64,000 bases of DNA from Rhabdophis nuchalis (lineage: Eukaryota > Chordata > Lepidosauria > Squamata > Natricidae): NCBI GenBank assembly GCA_039707465.1, contig CM077643.1, positions 325,319,919 through 325,383,918 on the forward strand. The letters run 5' to 3'. The translations under genes and the position numbers were made by a program. Below, one piece after another: positions 32,101 to 42,600 of this stretch. The notes below the pieces were generated by a model, which saw only the letters and a list, made by a program, of their open reading frames with translations, had not been told where the DNA came from and did no database searches. Position 1 is the stretch's first letter, and each line of letters begins with the position of its first letter.

Positions 32101-32388
32101 CTTAAATCAAATAAATATTTTAAAATACCTCCATCTTAATTTCTAATAGAGTAAATATTTGTACAAATAACTCCCTAAGCCAAAGTTCTTTGGGATCTTC
32201 AATCTGTTTTAAGAAAGTATTGGGGGTTTGGAACCAAAGTATTAGAGGACTGCTGGTGTTGATAATAGCACCTGTCTGACTTTGCCTGGATTTGCAAAGA
32301 AAGCCAGTCAAGGTAGATTTTTATTTGAATGGCAGACTACCAGAGAATGCCAGAGATATTGGCAACATTGAGAAATAGGAAAAAAGTG

Positions 32389-32658
32389 TAGGTAGTCCTT
32401 GTTTAGCAACTGTCTCATATAGCAATCATTCACAGCTACGATGGTTTGCATGGCTGCTAAATGTGACGATTGCTAAACAAGGAGTTATGATGGTGATGAA
32501 AAAGTAAACAATCCTTGCATTTACAACCTTTGCAGGTCTGTAAAGCAAATGAAAACTGAAGTTAAGATTATAATGGCACTTTTGGTTCCATTTAGCAACC
32601 ACTTCACTTAAAGACCAAATCATTGGTCTTCACTGTGGTCACAAAGCAAGGACTTCTG
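32389..32658. mobile_element. Tigger-like MITE
   Basis: It starts 'taggtagtccttgtttagcaac' and ends '...cacaaagcaaggacttctg' next to ta, so it has terminal inverted repeats of the GGTAGTCCTTG / CAAGGACTWC type. The internal 'ttagcaacca' segments are family features. No coding capacity. Confidence 0.65.
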
Positions 32659-33256
32659 TAGCAAACAAAAAGCAGTAACAACTAATTTCTGTATTGTTCC
32701 CAGGAAAATTACTTGAATGTATATAGGAAGGTTTATTTTGTCTTTCTCTATTCAAAGAGAATTGTGTGGTACATTATTACACTGTCTATCCAAGACAGTA
32801 TTTTTCTTCCCCTTGTTTTTTTAATCAGTTCTATATTTTTCCACTGATCCCCACTTGGACACCACTGCTGTTTTATTTCCAATGCCCAGAATTGCTCTTC
32901 AATTCAGATAAAATGCCCTTGGTCCAACATACCACAATCAGAAACATTGCGTCAAAAAGGGAGCAGAACAAATATGATGTTTTAAGTATTGTACAGAAGC
33001 TACCTATTGCCATTTCAAGTGCCCTGGGTGAAAGAAAATCACCTAAAAGGGTCCGACCAAAGAGATAATCAAAAATGCTGGACTACATTACACTTCAGCT
33101 GGGTACACATATGACTGACATCAAGCGAAGTTCCTGATTATATCAAAAGAAAGGAGGGGGAAACACCCACCCAACGTGGCCGCACTGGGGGAATTTTTCC
33201 TCAAGGAGAAACTGGCAGGAGGCTTCACTTCCCGTCATATCCACACATTGCAATTA
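32659..33256. other. No gene or clear repeat
   Basis: Nothing recognised. The open frame at 32766-33068 has no known motif. Confidence 0.4.
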
Positions 33257-33652
33257 TAGGTAGTCCTCAACTTACGACCACAATTGAGCTCAACATTAAT
33301 TTTCCTAAGTGAGACATTTGTTAAGTGAATTTTGTTCTATTTTACTCCTTTTTTGCCACAGTTGTTAAGTGAATCGCTGCAGGTGTTTTGTCAGTAACAG
33401 GGTTGAGAAGTGATTCTGACTTCCCCAATGACTTTGCTTGGCAGAAGGCTGCCAAAGGAGGTCACATGACCCCAGGATGCTACAATCATCATAAATACAT
33501 GCCAGTTGCCAATGTCCGAATTTAGATCACCTGACTGTGGGGAATGCTGAAATGGTCATAAGTAATAAAAGATGGTCCGAAGACATTTTTTCAGTGCCGT
33601 TGTTAACTATGAACAGCCACTGAATGAACTATTGTAAGTCGAGGACTACCAG
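33257..33652. mobile_element. Tigger-like MITE, complete
   Basis: The termini 'taggtagtcctcaacttacgacca' and 'attgtaagtcgaggactaccag' form inverted repeats and lie between ta dinucleotides, the target of Tc1/mariner-superfamily elements. The body contains 'cacatgacc' and 'ttgttaagtgaat' motifs. At 396 bp it is the reference copy for several fragments here. The Tigger assignment rests on the TIR and TA target, not on a transposase. Confidence 0.72.
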
Positions 33653-33659
33653 TATTACA

Positions 33660-34098
33660 TTCGGAGCAGCGATTGCGACCCAAACGGCCTTGCGCTGAAG
33701 TCAGTCCCAACAGAATTTACTCCCTCCATCCTCCAGCTCAGGAGTCTCCAACCTTGGCAACTTTAAGACTTGTGGACTTCCACTCCCAGAATTCCTCAGC
33801 CAGCAAAGCTGACTGAGGAATTCTGGGAGTTGAAGTCCACAAGTCTTTAAGTTGCCAAGGTTGGAGACTCCTGCTCCGAGATCCCTGAAAAACTGCTCTC
33901 GCGAAACGGGGAAAGATTGCAAAAGGAAAAAGCAAGAAAAGGCTAGGGGGGAAAAGGCAGCTGCACCACTGTTTTTCTTCTCCGCCCCCAAGCGGCTTGA
34001 AGGAGAAGAAAAAGGAGAGAAAAAAAGGTCCAGGACCACTATATTTTCCCTCGTCCCGCGCAGGGCTCTCTCTCTTTCTGTCGGACCGCCTGGCCAAC
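33660..34098 (+). promoter_or_regulatory. NTPCR: CpG-rich region upstream of NTPCR
   Basis: CpG density rises sharply from about 33660 through about 34470, across the first coding exon, in contrast with the AT-rich surroundings. This is consistent with a CpG-island promoter and 5' UTR for NTPCR. No TATA box is evident near the start. A foldback MITE (33739-33873) sits inside, ending about 225 bp before the start codon. The transcription start is not determined. Confidence 0.55.
33739..33873. mobile_element. Palindromic hAT-type foldback MITE, copy 4
   Basis: The arms 'caggagtctccaaccttggcaa...' and 'ttgccaaggttggagactcctg' are inverted copies with a small loop near 33806. The target duplication is weak (ctcc only). 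It lies in the presumed NTPCR promoter region. Confidence 0.82.
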
Positions 34099-34132
34099 AT
34101 GGCCACGCACGTTTTTCTCACGGGACCCCCAG
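34099..34132 (+). CDS. NTPCR: NTPCR exon 1 coding part
   Basis: It encodes MATHVFLTGPP plus the first base of glycine 12, then a gtaact donor. Intron 1 is phase 1 and falls inside the Walker A loop. Confidence 0.95.
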
Positions 34133-37100
34133 GTAACTCCTTTCTCCTCCCCCCCCCCCCCCCGCCCGGACAACGCAGGAAATAGCGGCCAAGCGCACGG
34201 CCCATAGCGGGGAAGAGCTGGGAGAGAACGAGAGGCCTTTCCCGGGCCGCCGGGCTTTGCTTCTGCGCGCGGCCAACGATGACCCGTGCAAGAGCAAGTC
34301 GGGGGTCCCGGAGAAAAGCCGGCAAGACACACTTGCAGATTCGCTTTCGCAATGCCTTATTTCCGGCTATGGATGGGTGGAGAGAAGGCGAGGTTTTCTT
34401 CCGAGTCAATGGGCGTCGGACGATCGGTTTCTCCTTTTGCATAGGGCAGTTTTTGGTCCCGATGCGATTGCCATCCACATCAAATCCCTAGCTCCTTTTG
34501 TAGATCAGACTGCGGCGTTGCGCCCAATTTATGCCCCCCCTCTCCACGGAATCACGGTGGAGCTTATTTTTGGAGTGAACGAGATTTACATGGCGGGCCC
34601 ACAGCGCCGTTTCTTATTAGTTACTTGCAGAGCACTCGTCCCTGGAATAGATTCCTGAAAGTCTTCAAGTGGGACTTTCAAGAAGAGATTGGATTGCCAT
34701 GTTTCAGAAATGATGTAGGGTCTCCTGCTGGAGTGGGGGTTGGACTAGATCAGTGGTCGGCAAACTCATTAGTCAACAGAGCCAAATATCAACAATACAA
34801 TGATTGAAATTTATTTTGAGAGCCAGAAGGTGTGGCCTATTTTGTGGGAGTGTCTCAGCGGTTATGTGACCGGGTGGGCGTGGCCAACTTGGAAAATGTG
34901 AAACTCACTTAACAACGGTCTTGCTTAGCAACCAAAAGTTGGGGCTCAATTGTGGTCATAAGTTCTCTTTCTTTCATCTCTCTCCCACTTTCTTTTTCTT
35001 TCTTCCCTTCTTTCTCTTTCTCTCTCTCTGTTTCTCTCTGTCTCTCGCTCTGCATCTGTCTGTCTCTCTCTGTGTGGCTCTTTATCTCTCTCCCTCCCTC
35101 TCTGTCTCTTTCTGTCATTCTCTCTGTGTGTCTCTCTCTCTGCATTTGTCTGTCTGTCTCTCTCTCTGTGGCTCTATCTCTCTCTCTCTCTCTCCCTCCC
35201 TCCCTCTATGTCTCTTTCTGTGATTCTCTCTGTGTCTATCTCTCTGTATCTCTGAGTCACTCTCTCTCCTCCCTCCCTCTCTATCTCTGTGTCTCTCTCC
35301 TCTCCCTTCCTTTGTCTCTCTCTGTCATTCTCTCTGTGTCTGTCTGTCTGTCTGTCTCTGTGGCTCTTTGTCTCCCTCCCTCCCTCTCTGTCTCTTTCTG
35401 TCATTCTCTCTCTGTGTCTGCCTCTCTGTGTCTCTCTCTCCTCCCTCCCTCTTATCTCTGTGTCTCTCTCCCCTCCCTTCCTGTCTCTCTCTGTCATTCT
35501 CTGTGTGTCTGTCTGTCTGTCTGTCTCGCACTCACTCACTCACTTAATCACTCTCTCTCTCTGTCTCTCCCTCCCTCCCTCCCTGTCTCTATGTGTCTGT
35601 CAGTCTCCGATTCCCTCCCTCCCCGTCTCTCTCTGTCTCTCCCTCCCTCCTTCCCCTCTGTGTGTCTCTCTCTCTGTGTCTGTCAGACTCTGATTCCCTC
35701 CCTCCCTCCGTCTCTCTCTCTCGCTCTGTGCCTCTGTCTGTCTGTCACTGTCTCTGTCCACAAAATACTGCGTGGAGGAGCGGCAGGCTCTGTGGTGACG
35801 GTGAGGCCATCCCCGGGGGGGGGGTCCCCTTTACGTTCCTCGTCTCCCCAGATGCCGTCCGGAACCATCAGCAGCCGGCAGAGACTTGCCGCTTTTCCAC
35901 GCCCTGGAAAAGATAGGCACACGCATGTCCCACCCAATTATAGTCTCGGAGACTTCGTAACGGTGGGAACTTGGGCTGTAATTCCGTGGGACGTGCACAC
36001 GGCTATCTTTTCCATGGTGTGGAATAGCGGCGAGTTTCTGCATGGCCGGTGATCACTCCGGATGCCATCGGGGAAGATGAGGAACGCAAGAGAGACCTCG
36101 CCCCCTGCAGATGGCCCCGCCAGCAGCGCAGAGACTCGCCGCTGCTTCACGTGGTATTCTGTGGACAGAGACAGTGACAGACAGGCACAGAGAGAGAGAG
36201 ACAGACAGACGGAGAAAGGGAGGGAATCAGAGAGAGACTGAAGAGCCACATTCAAGGGGCCAAAGAGCCGCATGCGGCTCGCGAACCGCGGTTTGCTGAC
36301 GCGGGACTAGATGATCTATAAGGTCCCTTCCAACTCTGTTAATCTGTTAATATGCACCCACAGTGCAGCGTCTGTACACTATAGAAGCAGTCGTATCTCT
36401 CTTTTTCTATATATATTGATAGGATTATACAGGATGATGGCAGCTTGGCTTCGGATGGAGTGGAGATTATATTAATAAGAATAGGCTTTTATTGGGTAGT
36501 GTTCTGCAGGAAGTGAGAGTTAAGATGAACTCCCTTCTTAATTCCCTCTGGAGAAGGTCTTGACAGACAGCAGCCACAAAAAACTCTGGAAGATGCTGTA
36601 TTTCTGTTGCTGGTTTTCAGAAATTGATCCATGGGAATGCCTGGCCAAAATAGCAGTGGATTTCTCTTCAGTATTCTGTAACTCAGTTCACTGCTTGCAG
36701 AGAGGCTCAAGTGTGAAAATGAGTCTCCAGTTCCCAGAATTAACTTCATTGATGCGAAGGAGGAATGTTCCCCGCTCCTCCAGTAATATAGGATCTGCCA
36801 CTATCTTGTGTGCTTATTTATTCATGTACAAGTCCTTACTTTGAGTATCTTGTAATCTGGAACAGGTATATTTTGACATAGGAGTTAGTTGGACTAGGGC
36901 TGAGGAGGCCTGTATTCAAATCTAGCTTCACCAGGGAAGATAGGCTAGCTCAGGGGTCTGCAAAGTTGGCTCTTTTAAGACTGGTGATGCTGGCTGGGGA
37001 ACTCTGGGAGTTGAAGTCCACCAGTCTTAAAAGAGCCAACTTTGCAGACCCCTGGGCTAGCTATTCTTCCTCACATGCTCGCAAGGTTATGTACCAAGTA

Positions 37101-39569
37101 GAGGGAGGGTCCCTTTATGTATATCATTGCTTTGAGGTCCTGGAAAAAAGATAGGATAAAACTCAAACAGGAAAGGAATAAAACAGGACATACCTGTGAA
37201 TAAGCAGGGAAAGGATGTAATTAATACAATTACATGTATTTGCTTGGCTTCTATGAATTAGGGGTTCGGCATCTCCAAGGCACATTGTACCTGCAGGGCC
37301 TCAAATGTGAACTCTGCTCTAATGATTCTGCCTATTCTTTCCTTGGGAAAAGCGAGGGGTGAGAATGGCATTTGCTGGCAGCAAACACAACTGCTGTTCT
37401 CAGTACAGTTGCAGAGGAAAAGTGCTTTTCTCTTGAGTTGACAAGTGGGGAGAGTTCACTCCCATTTCACATTCCTACATGGACAAGTTACTATCTGGAA
37501 GCTGAGGTTCTTTTTAAGCCTGCTGCCTGGTATTGTCTGGTACACTCTGGCTGATAAAGAATCAACTCAAGCCTGGCCTTCTGAATAGAGTAAGGGATTA
37601 AGATAAAGGAACTAGAAGGCTCTTAAATTTCCCTTAAAAAGGAGTATTTTGGAGAGCGATTTAGAGGTAAAAACAAGGCCCATGACGATAGTTTTGTGGT
37701 CCAATCAGGCAATAAATACTCTATCTCAGAATCTAACACTAGGGTTTCAGATCTGACCTGCAAGATGTCAACAAAAAGATACAGTTCTTCGCTGCAATCA
37801 ACTGATCTTCTGGAGTTTTGCAGAGCAGATCTAGTAGTCCTAACTAGTACCAACTACGGAACATTAGTCAAGAGAGACTTGAAAATTATAGAACATTTTG
37901 AGAGGAGAAAGCTAGTTGGAGCTTCTACTCTATGACAGCCTTTGTATGATATATCCGATCCCTTTCTCTGATAAATGACTCACCTCCATGGATTGAAAGC
38001 ACATAAATTGAAATAACTGAGCAATATTGTCTCTTTCTAGTTGGTGGCTTTCACTTCCTTTCCCAGTTCCTTGTTTTTTTGCTAGAGAAATTGCAGTGAC
38101 ATCTCCATATGTCCCTGCTGTTTTTCACACACAGATACAGAGCCATTACAGATACACAGATAGTAAATCTGGGTGGGGAAGTAAAAACCAAACTAACTCC
38201 AGAGAAGGGAGGTTTGTAGACATCCAATTTTTGTATTGTTTGTACTTCAGATGGGGGAAATATTGATTAACTATCCCAATAAGCTGTTTAGACCAGGGGT
38301 CCCCAACCCCCGGGCCGCGGACCGGTGCCGGTCCATGGCTTGATAGGAACCGGGCCGCAGTGAGCGGCACAACTCTTAGAAAGGGCCGGAGAGGAGGAGG
38401 AGGGAGGAGGGGGCAGCCCCCTGGGCAGAGTGCGTGCCGGGGCCAGGAGAGGGCAGGTGCGGCCCCTTGCGCCATTGGCGGCCCGAGAGGGGCGAGTGAG
38501 CAGACTTCCCCCCCCACACACACACACACGCATGCGCCGCCTGTTCCCCCCTTCCCCTCTATGCCGGCCAAGCCATTTTTTAAACATGAAACCAGAATTT
38601 TTTAAACATGAAACCGGTCCCTGGTGCCAAAAAGGTTGGGGACCCCTGGTTTAGACAATAGTTCAAAGATCTTAAGGGCTACAATCAACCCTCTTAGAAT
38701 TAATCAGGTGGACCAGTTTTCCTGTTCACATGGCATTTTGCCCCCAACACATTGAACTATGTTATGTGAATGGGATTCATATTTTGTGGCCTTAAGAAAG
38801 CAAAAGATTTACAGTATGAATGGCCACACTGAATTGGCCAGGTAAAAACAAGGAGTCAAATAGTCCTAAAATAATATGTGCTTTGTTTTATATACATACT
38901 ATTGAAAGTGAGGCTTAACAAGGTGCTTTTTGCTGTAGGAATTGGAAAAACAACATTGATTCGGAAAGCTGCTGAAATTTTGAAATCATCTGGTTTCCCC
39001 ATTGATGGATTTTACACAGAGGAAGTGAGAGAAAGTGGCCGGAGGACAGGGTTTGATGTTGTCACTCTGAATGGAAAAAGAGGAATTTTATCTAGAGTTG
39101 GGTAATGAACTTCTAAAATATATTTTCTGGAACTAATTTTTTAAACCCTCAGTGGAATGGTTATGTAAGGCCATTGTGGTTCACAAACATGAAGAGCAGA
39201 AATTTCTGAAATGGCAGATAAGATTGTAAAATTACCATTTGGTGACTATTAGGGTAATACTTAAGTTGGTTTTAACTTATGGGTAAGAAATTAGCCCATA
39301 ACTGAATACAAAGGTGTAAACCTTTGTGATATGTAGGAAGGACATACTTAGCACCACCCCATAATAATGTGCAGTGCTAAACTACACAGCCAATCAACCC
39401 ACTCACAGCAACAAAGCCAGCATTCCACCCCCAAACCAATATTTATAGAAAGACGGCAGCTCCGAAACCACAGACGCCAGCCTGAAGATGGCGAGTGAGA
39501 CCTCGCCGAAACGTTGCCAAGACAATCTCAGTCTTACATGGGAAAAGACCTATACCTGTGAAAATCTAC

Positions 39570-39610
<41 letters not shown>

Positions 39611-42600
39611 AACATAGATTGAAATGTTAGCAGCCATCTGGATCACTTAAGGCAGAGGTCTCAAACTCAATTTACCTGGGGGCCGCTGGGGGCTGCTGGA
39701 GGCAGAGTCGGGGTGAGGCTGGGTCGCATAAGGGATTCCACAGAGGCCCACTCCCCCTGCAGGCTGCACTAATATTATACTTTCGTATCATGGTGGGGGC
39801 CACAAGATACCGTCCTGCGGGCCACAATTGGCCCGCAGACCGCGAGAATGAGATCTCTGACTTAAGGTGAGGAAACATTAGAAGTAGAAGAGGCATGGCA
39901 ACCAGATGGGAGGCTCTAATACTAACAAAACCATATGTGTAAATATATCCCACATTGTTTTATTGTCTATTTTTCCCCTGAAGATCATTACTGTGTTTTG
40001 AAACATACAAGGTATTTGATTTGCTCATAGTTTTGATTCTCTATACTTGGTCAGATACATATTTGGCTGTATGTATTTTCTTTATGTAGCTCTGGTCATT
40101 CAGCAGCAAGGCATGAATATCGTGTTGGCCAATATGTTGTAGATCTAGCTTCGTTTGAACAGTTGGCTCTTCCTTTGTTGAAAAACGTAAGTTACATAGT
40201 AGAACTGTATGTTTTCTTGAATAATGTACATATTTTCATGAAAATGCATAGGCTATATTTTATGGGGCTTTAAATTTTCATGTAAAAAGTGGTGGGCCTC
40301 AAAATAGTGTGATCACACTTATTCTTGGAAGTTTTCATTTCACACATTTGTAGCTGTTTATTCACTGACAGAAGAACTTTGTGATCATGAATTTAAAGAC
40401 TTGTAAATGAACATGTTTATTTCTCTCATGGTAATGCATGAGACATAACAAGGTGGTCTCGTAAGTTACATTGCAGAAAATAAGGGCCCTTGGCTGGCCT
40501 TTAGCAGCTGATGTTTCCAATGCAGATTTACACATATTGATGCAAATAGTACTTCAGCTATATAGTTTATTATCTTGTCATAGATAAATACTTTAAATGT
40601 AGCTCAGACTACTTCCAAATTATTTGAATCTCAAATATATAGAAATATATCTTGATAATATCTAAGTATTTGAATCCAGCTTGGTAGCAACACTTTGATA
40701 ATTTTGGCTGTTTTTTAAAAGCAAAACAGCATTGGTTTTTGTTCATATTTGGGTAGGTGGGAAACTCTTACGTTCTGCAGAAATGACCTAAATGGAGAAG
40801 TTGAAAAAAGTCCCAGAAAGCGGCAATGACAAACTTCTGTCTTGTTGCAAAGAAAAACACAAGGTTATGTTCATGAAGTCACTCAGAATGAGGTAGATTT
40901 GTCTTAAAATTTCAGACCTTTGTTATTTATTATTTATTTATTTAATTAGATTTCTAGACCGCCCCCTCTCCCCGAAGGGACTCGGAGAGGTGTACAGGTG
41001 TAAATTAAAATTATCAAAACCATAACAATACATATAAGCTAAAATCAAATTAAATAGTCCTCTGTACAAATTTATAAAAATTAAAACTAAACCCATAAAA
41101 CCGAATAAAATAATTTAAAATTACAGACTGGGGCTTTAAAGCAGGTCAGTTCAAGAAAAAGATACCACAGGAACTACTGGAACTCTATTGTAGAGAAAAA
41201 TAACAGAATTATGGCAGCCTGGTAACATTTCCTCTGCTTATACCAGAATTAAAGCCAGATTATTTTGTGCCTTTTTCTCATGCTTTCTTCCTTTTCAGGC
41301 CTATGTTGTTGTTTACATTCTCTTATCTTTTATCAGTTGTGGTAACAGTTCTTGTATTCCTTCATTAATTTTAGCTTTCCATATAGAGGGGGGGTGGTGG
41401 AATTCAGCAAGACATAAAACCAATTGATTTCCCCTTAGCTTTTTGCCTGAAAGGATCGAGGGGGACATGATAACTGTCTTCCAGTGCTTGAGGGACTGTC
41501 ATAGAGAAGAGTGGGACAACATATTCTGCAAAGCACAAAGGGGCAGGAGAAGAAGTAATGGATGGTAGCTGGTTAGAGAGATCCAATCTGGAAATAAGGA
41601 GAATTTTTTCTGACGGAACAATTAATGGAATAGCTTGCCTCTGAAATTGTGAGTGCTCCATCATTGGCGGTTTTCAAAAATAGACAACCATTAGACTAAG
41701 ATGTTATAAGGTCTTGAGCAGGGGGCTGAACTAGAAGACCTTTGAGGTCCCTTCCAATCCCATCATTCTCTGTTTTCACGTTTTTTTTTTAAAATAGACA
41801 GTTACAGAGATAGGAGTGGGGTACCTGGGATCTCCAGAAGGTGAAGAACAGGCACTTCAAACATTCCTTACCAATGTGCATAATAAGTAGAACTGCAGGA
41901 AATGTGTTACTGTAAGATACAAGTCAGTCATACACCACCTTAGACAGAGAGTAAATTTTGAATATGGAACTTGGTCACTACGCTGCCCTTTTATTGGACT
42001 GATGGTCTTTCAAAATGTATGACTATAGTGTGAAGTATTTTTGTAAGAAACAGTTATCTTGAATTGTTTTTTTTTCTCTGGAGGGCAGAGTAGATAATCT
42101 GATATTTTGTCCTGCAGCTCTCACTAAAAACTTTGTTTTGCCCTGCTGCCTCTGAGCTGGAGCCCTAAGAACAGGAGGCATCAGATAATGTATCCCTCAT
42201 ATAAATTGTGATTTAAGTCATGTAAAAATACTTTGCATTTTGCCACTAAGTGTTTTTATACCATACATATTTTTCTCATAGACTGATTTTGACAGCAATT
42301 CAGTGAAAAAGGTATGCATAATTGATGAGATTGGTAAAATGGAACTCTTCAGCCAGACATTTATTCAAGCTGTCCAACAAATTTTGAATGGATCCGGGAC
42401 TGTGATACTTGGAACAATCCCAGTGCCTAAAGGAAAGCCTTTGAGACTTGTGGAAGAGATCAGAAATAGAAAAGAGGTGAAAGTCTTCAGTGTAAGTCAC
42501 AGACAGATCCACTGAGAAAGTCTGTTTTTATTGGCATGCAATGGTCTGACATCTTATTTAACATTTGTTTGGAACAATTCCCTTTGAAAAAGCAGGTGCT

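Larger units (their letters stand above)
34751..36304. mobile_element. hAT non-autonomous element with internal palindrome and CT-tract
   Basis: It begins CAGTGGTCGGCAAACTC; the right terminus (gtttgctgacgcgg) is a diverged inverted copy. The exact 8-bp target duplication gactagat lies at 34743-34750 and 36305-36312, within a CR1 end. Inside are part of a Tigger-like MITE (about 34895-34963), a pyrimidine tract of nearly 800 bp, and an imperfect inverted repeat at about 35740-36190. It is non-coding; the long open frame through the tract is an artefact of low complexity. Confidence 0.88.

Noticed and set aside
33738..34478. A 246-codon minus-strand open frame opposite NTPCR exon 1
   Set aside because: It runs through a foldback MITE and CpG-rich DNA, overlaps the real exon 1 in antisense, and has no recognisable domain or splice context.
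34952..36052. A 366-codon open frame rich in serine and leucine
   Set aside because: It lies across the pyrimidine simple-sequence tract. All frames are open there because stop codons are depleted, and the composition is pure low complexity.
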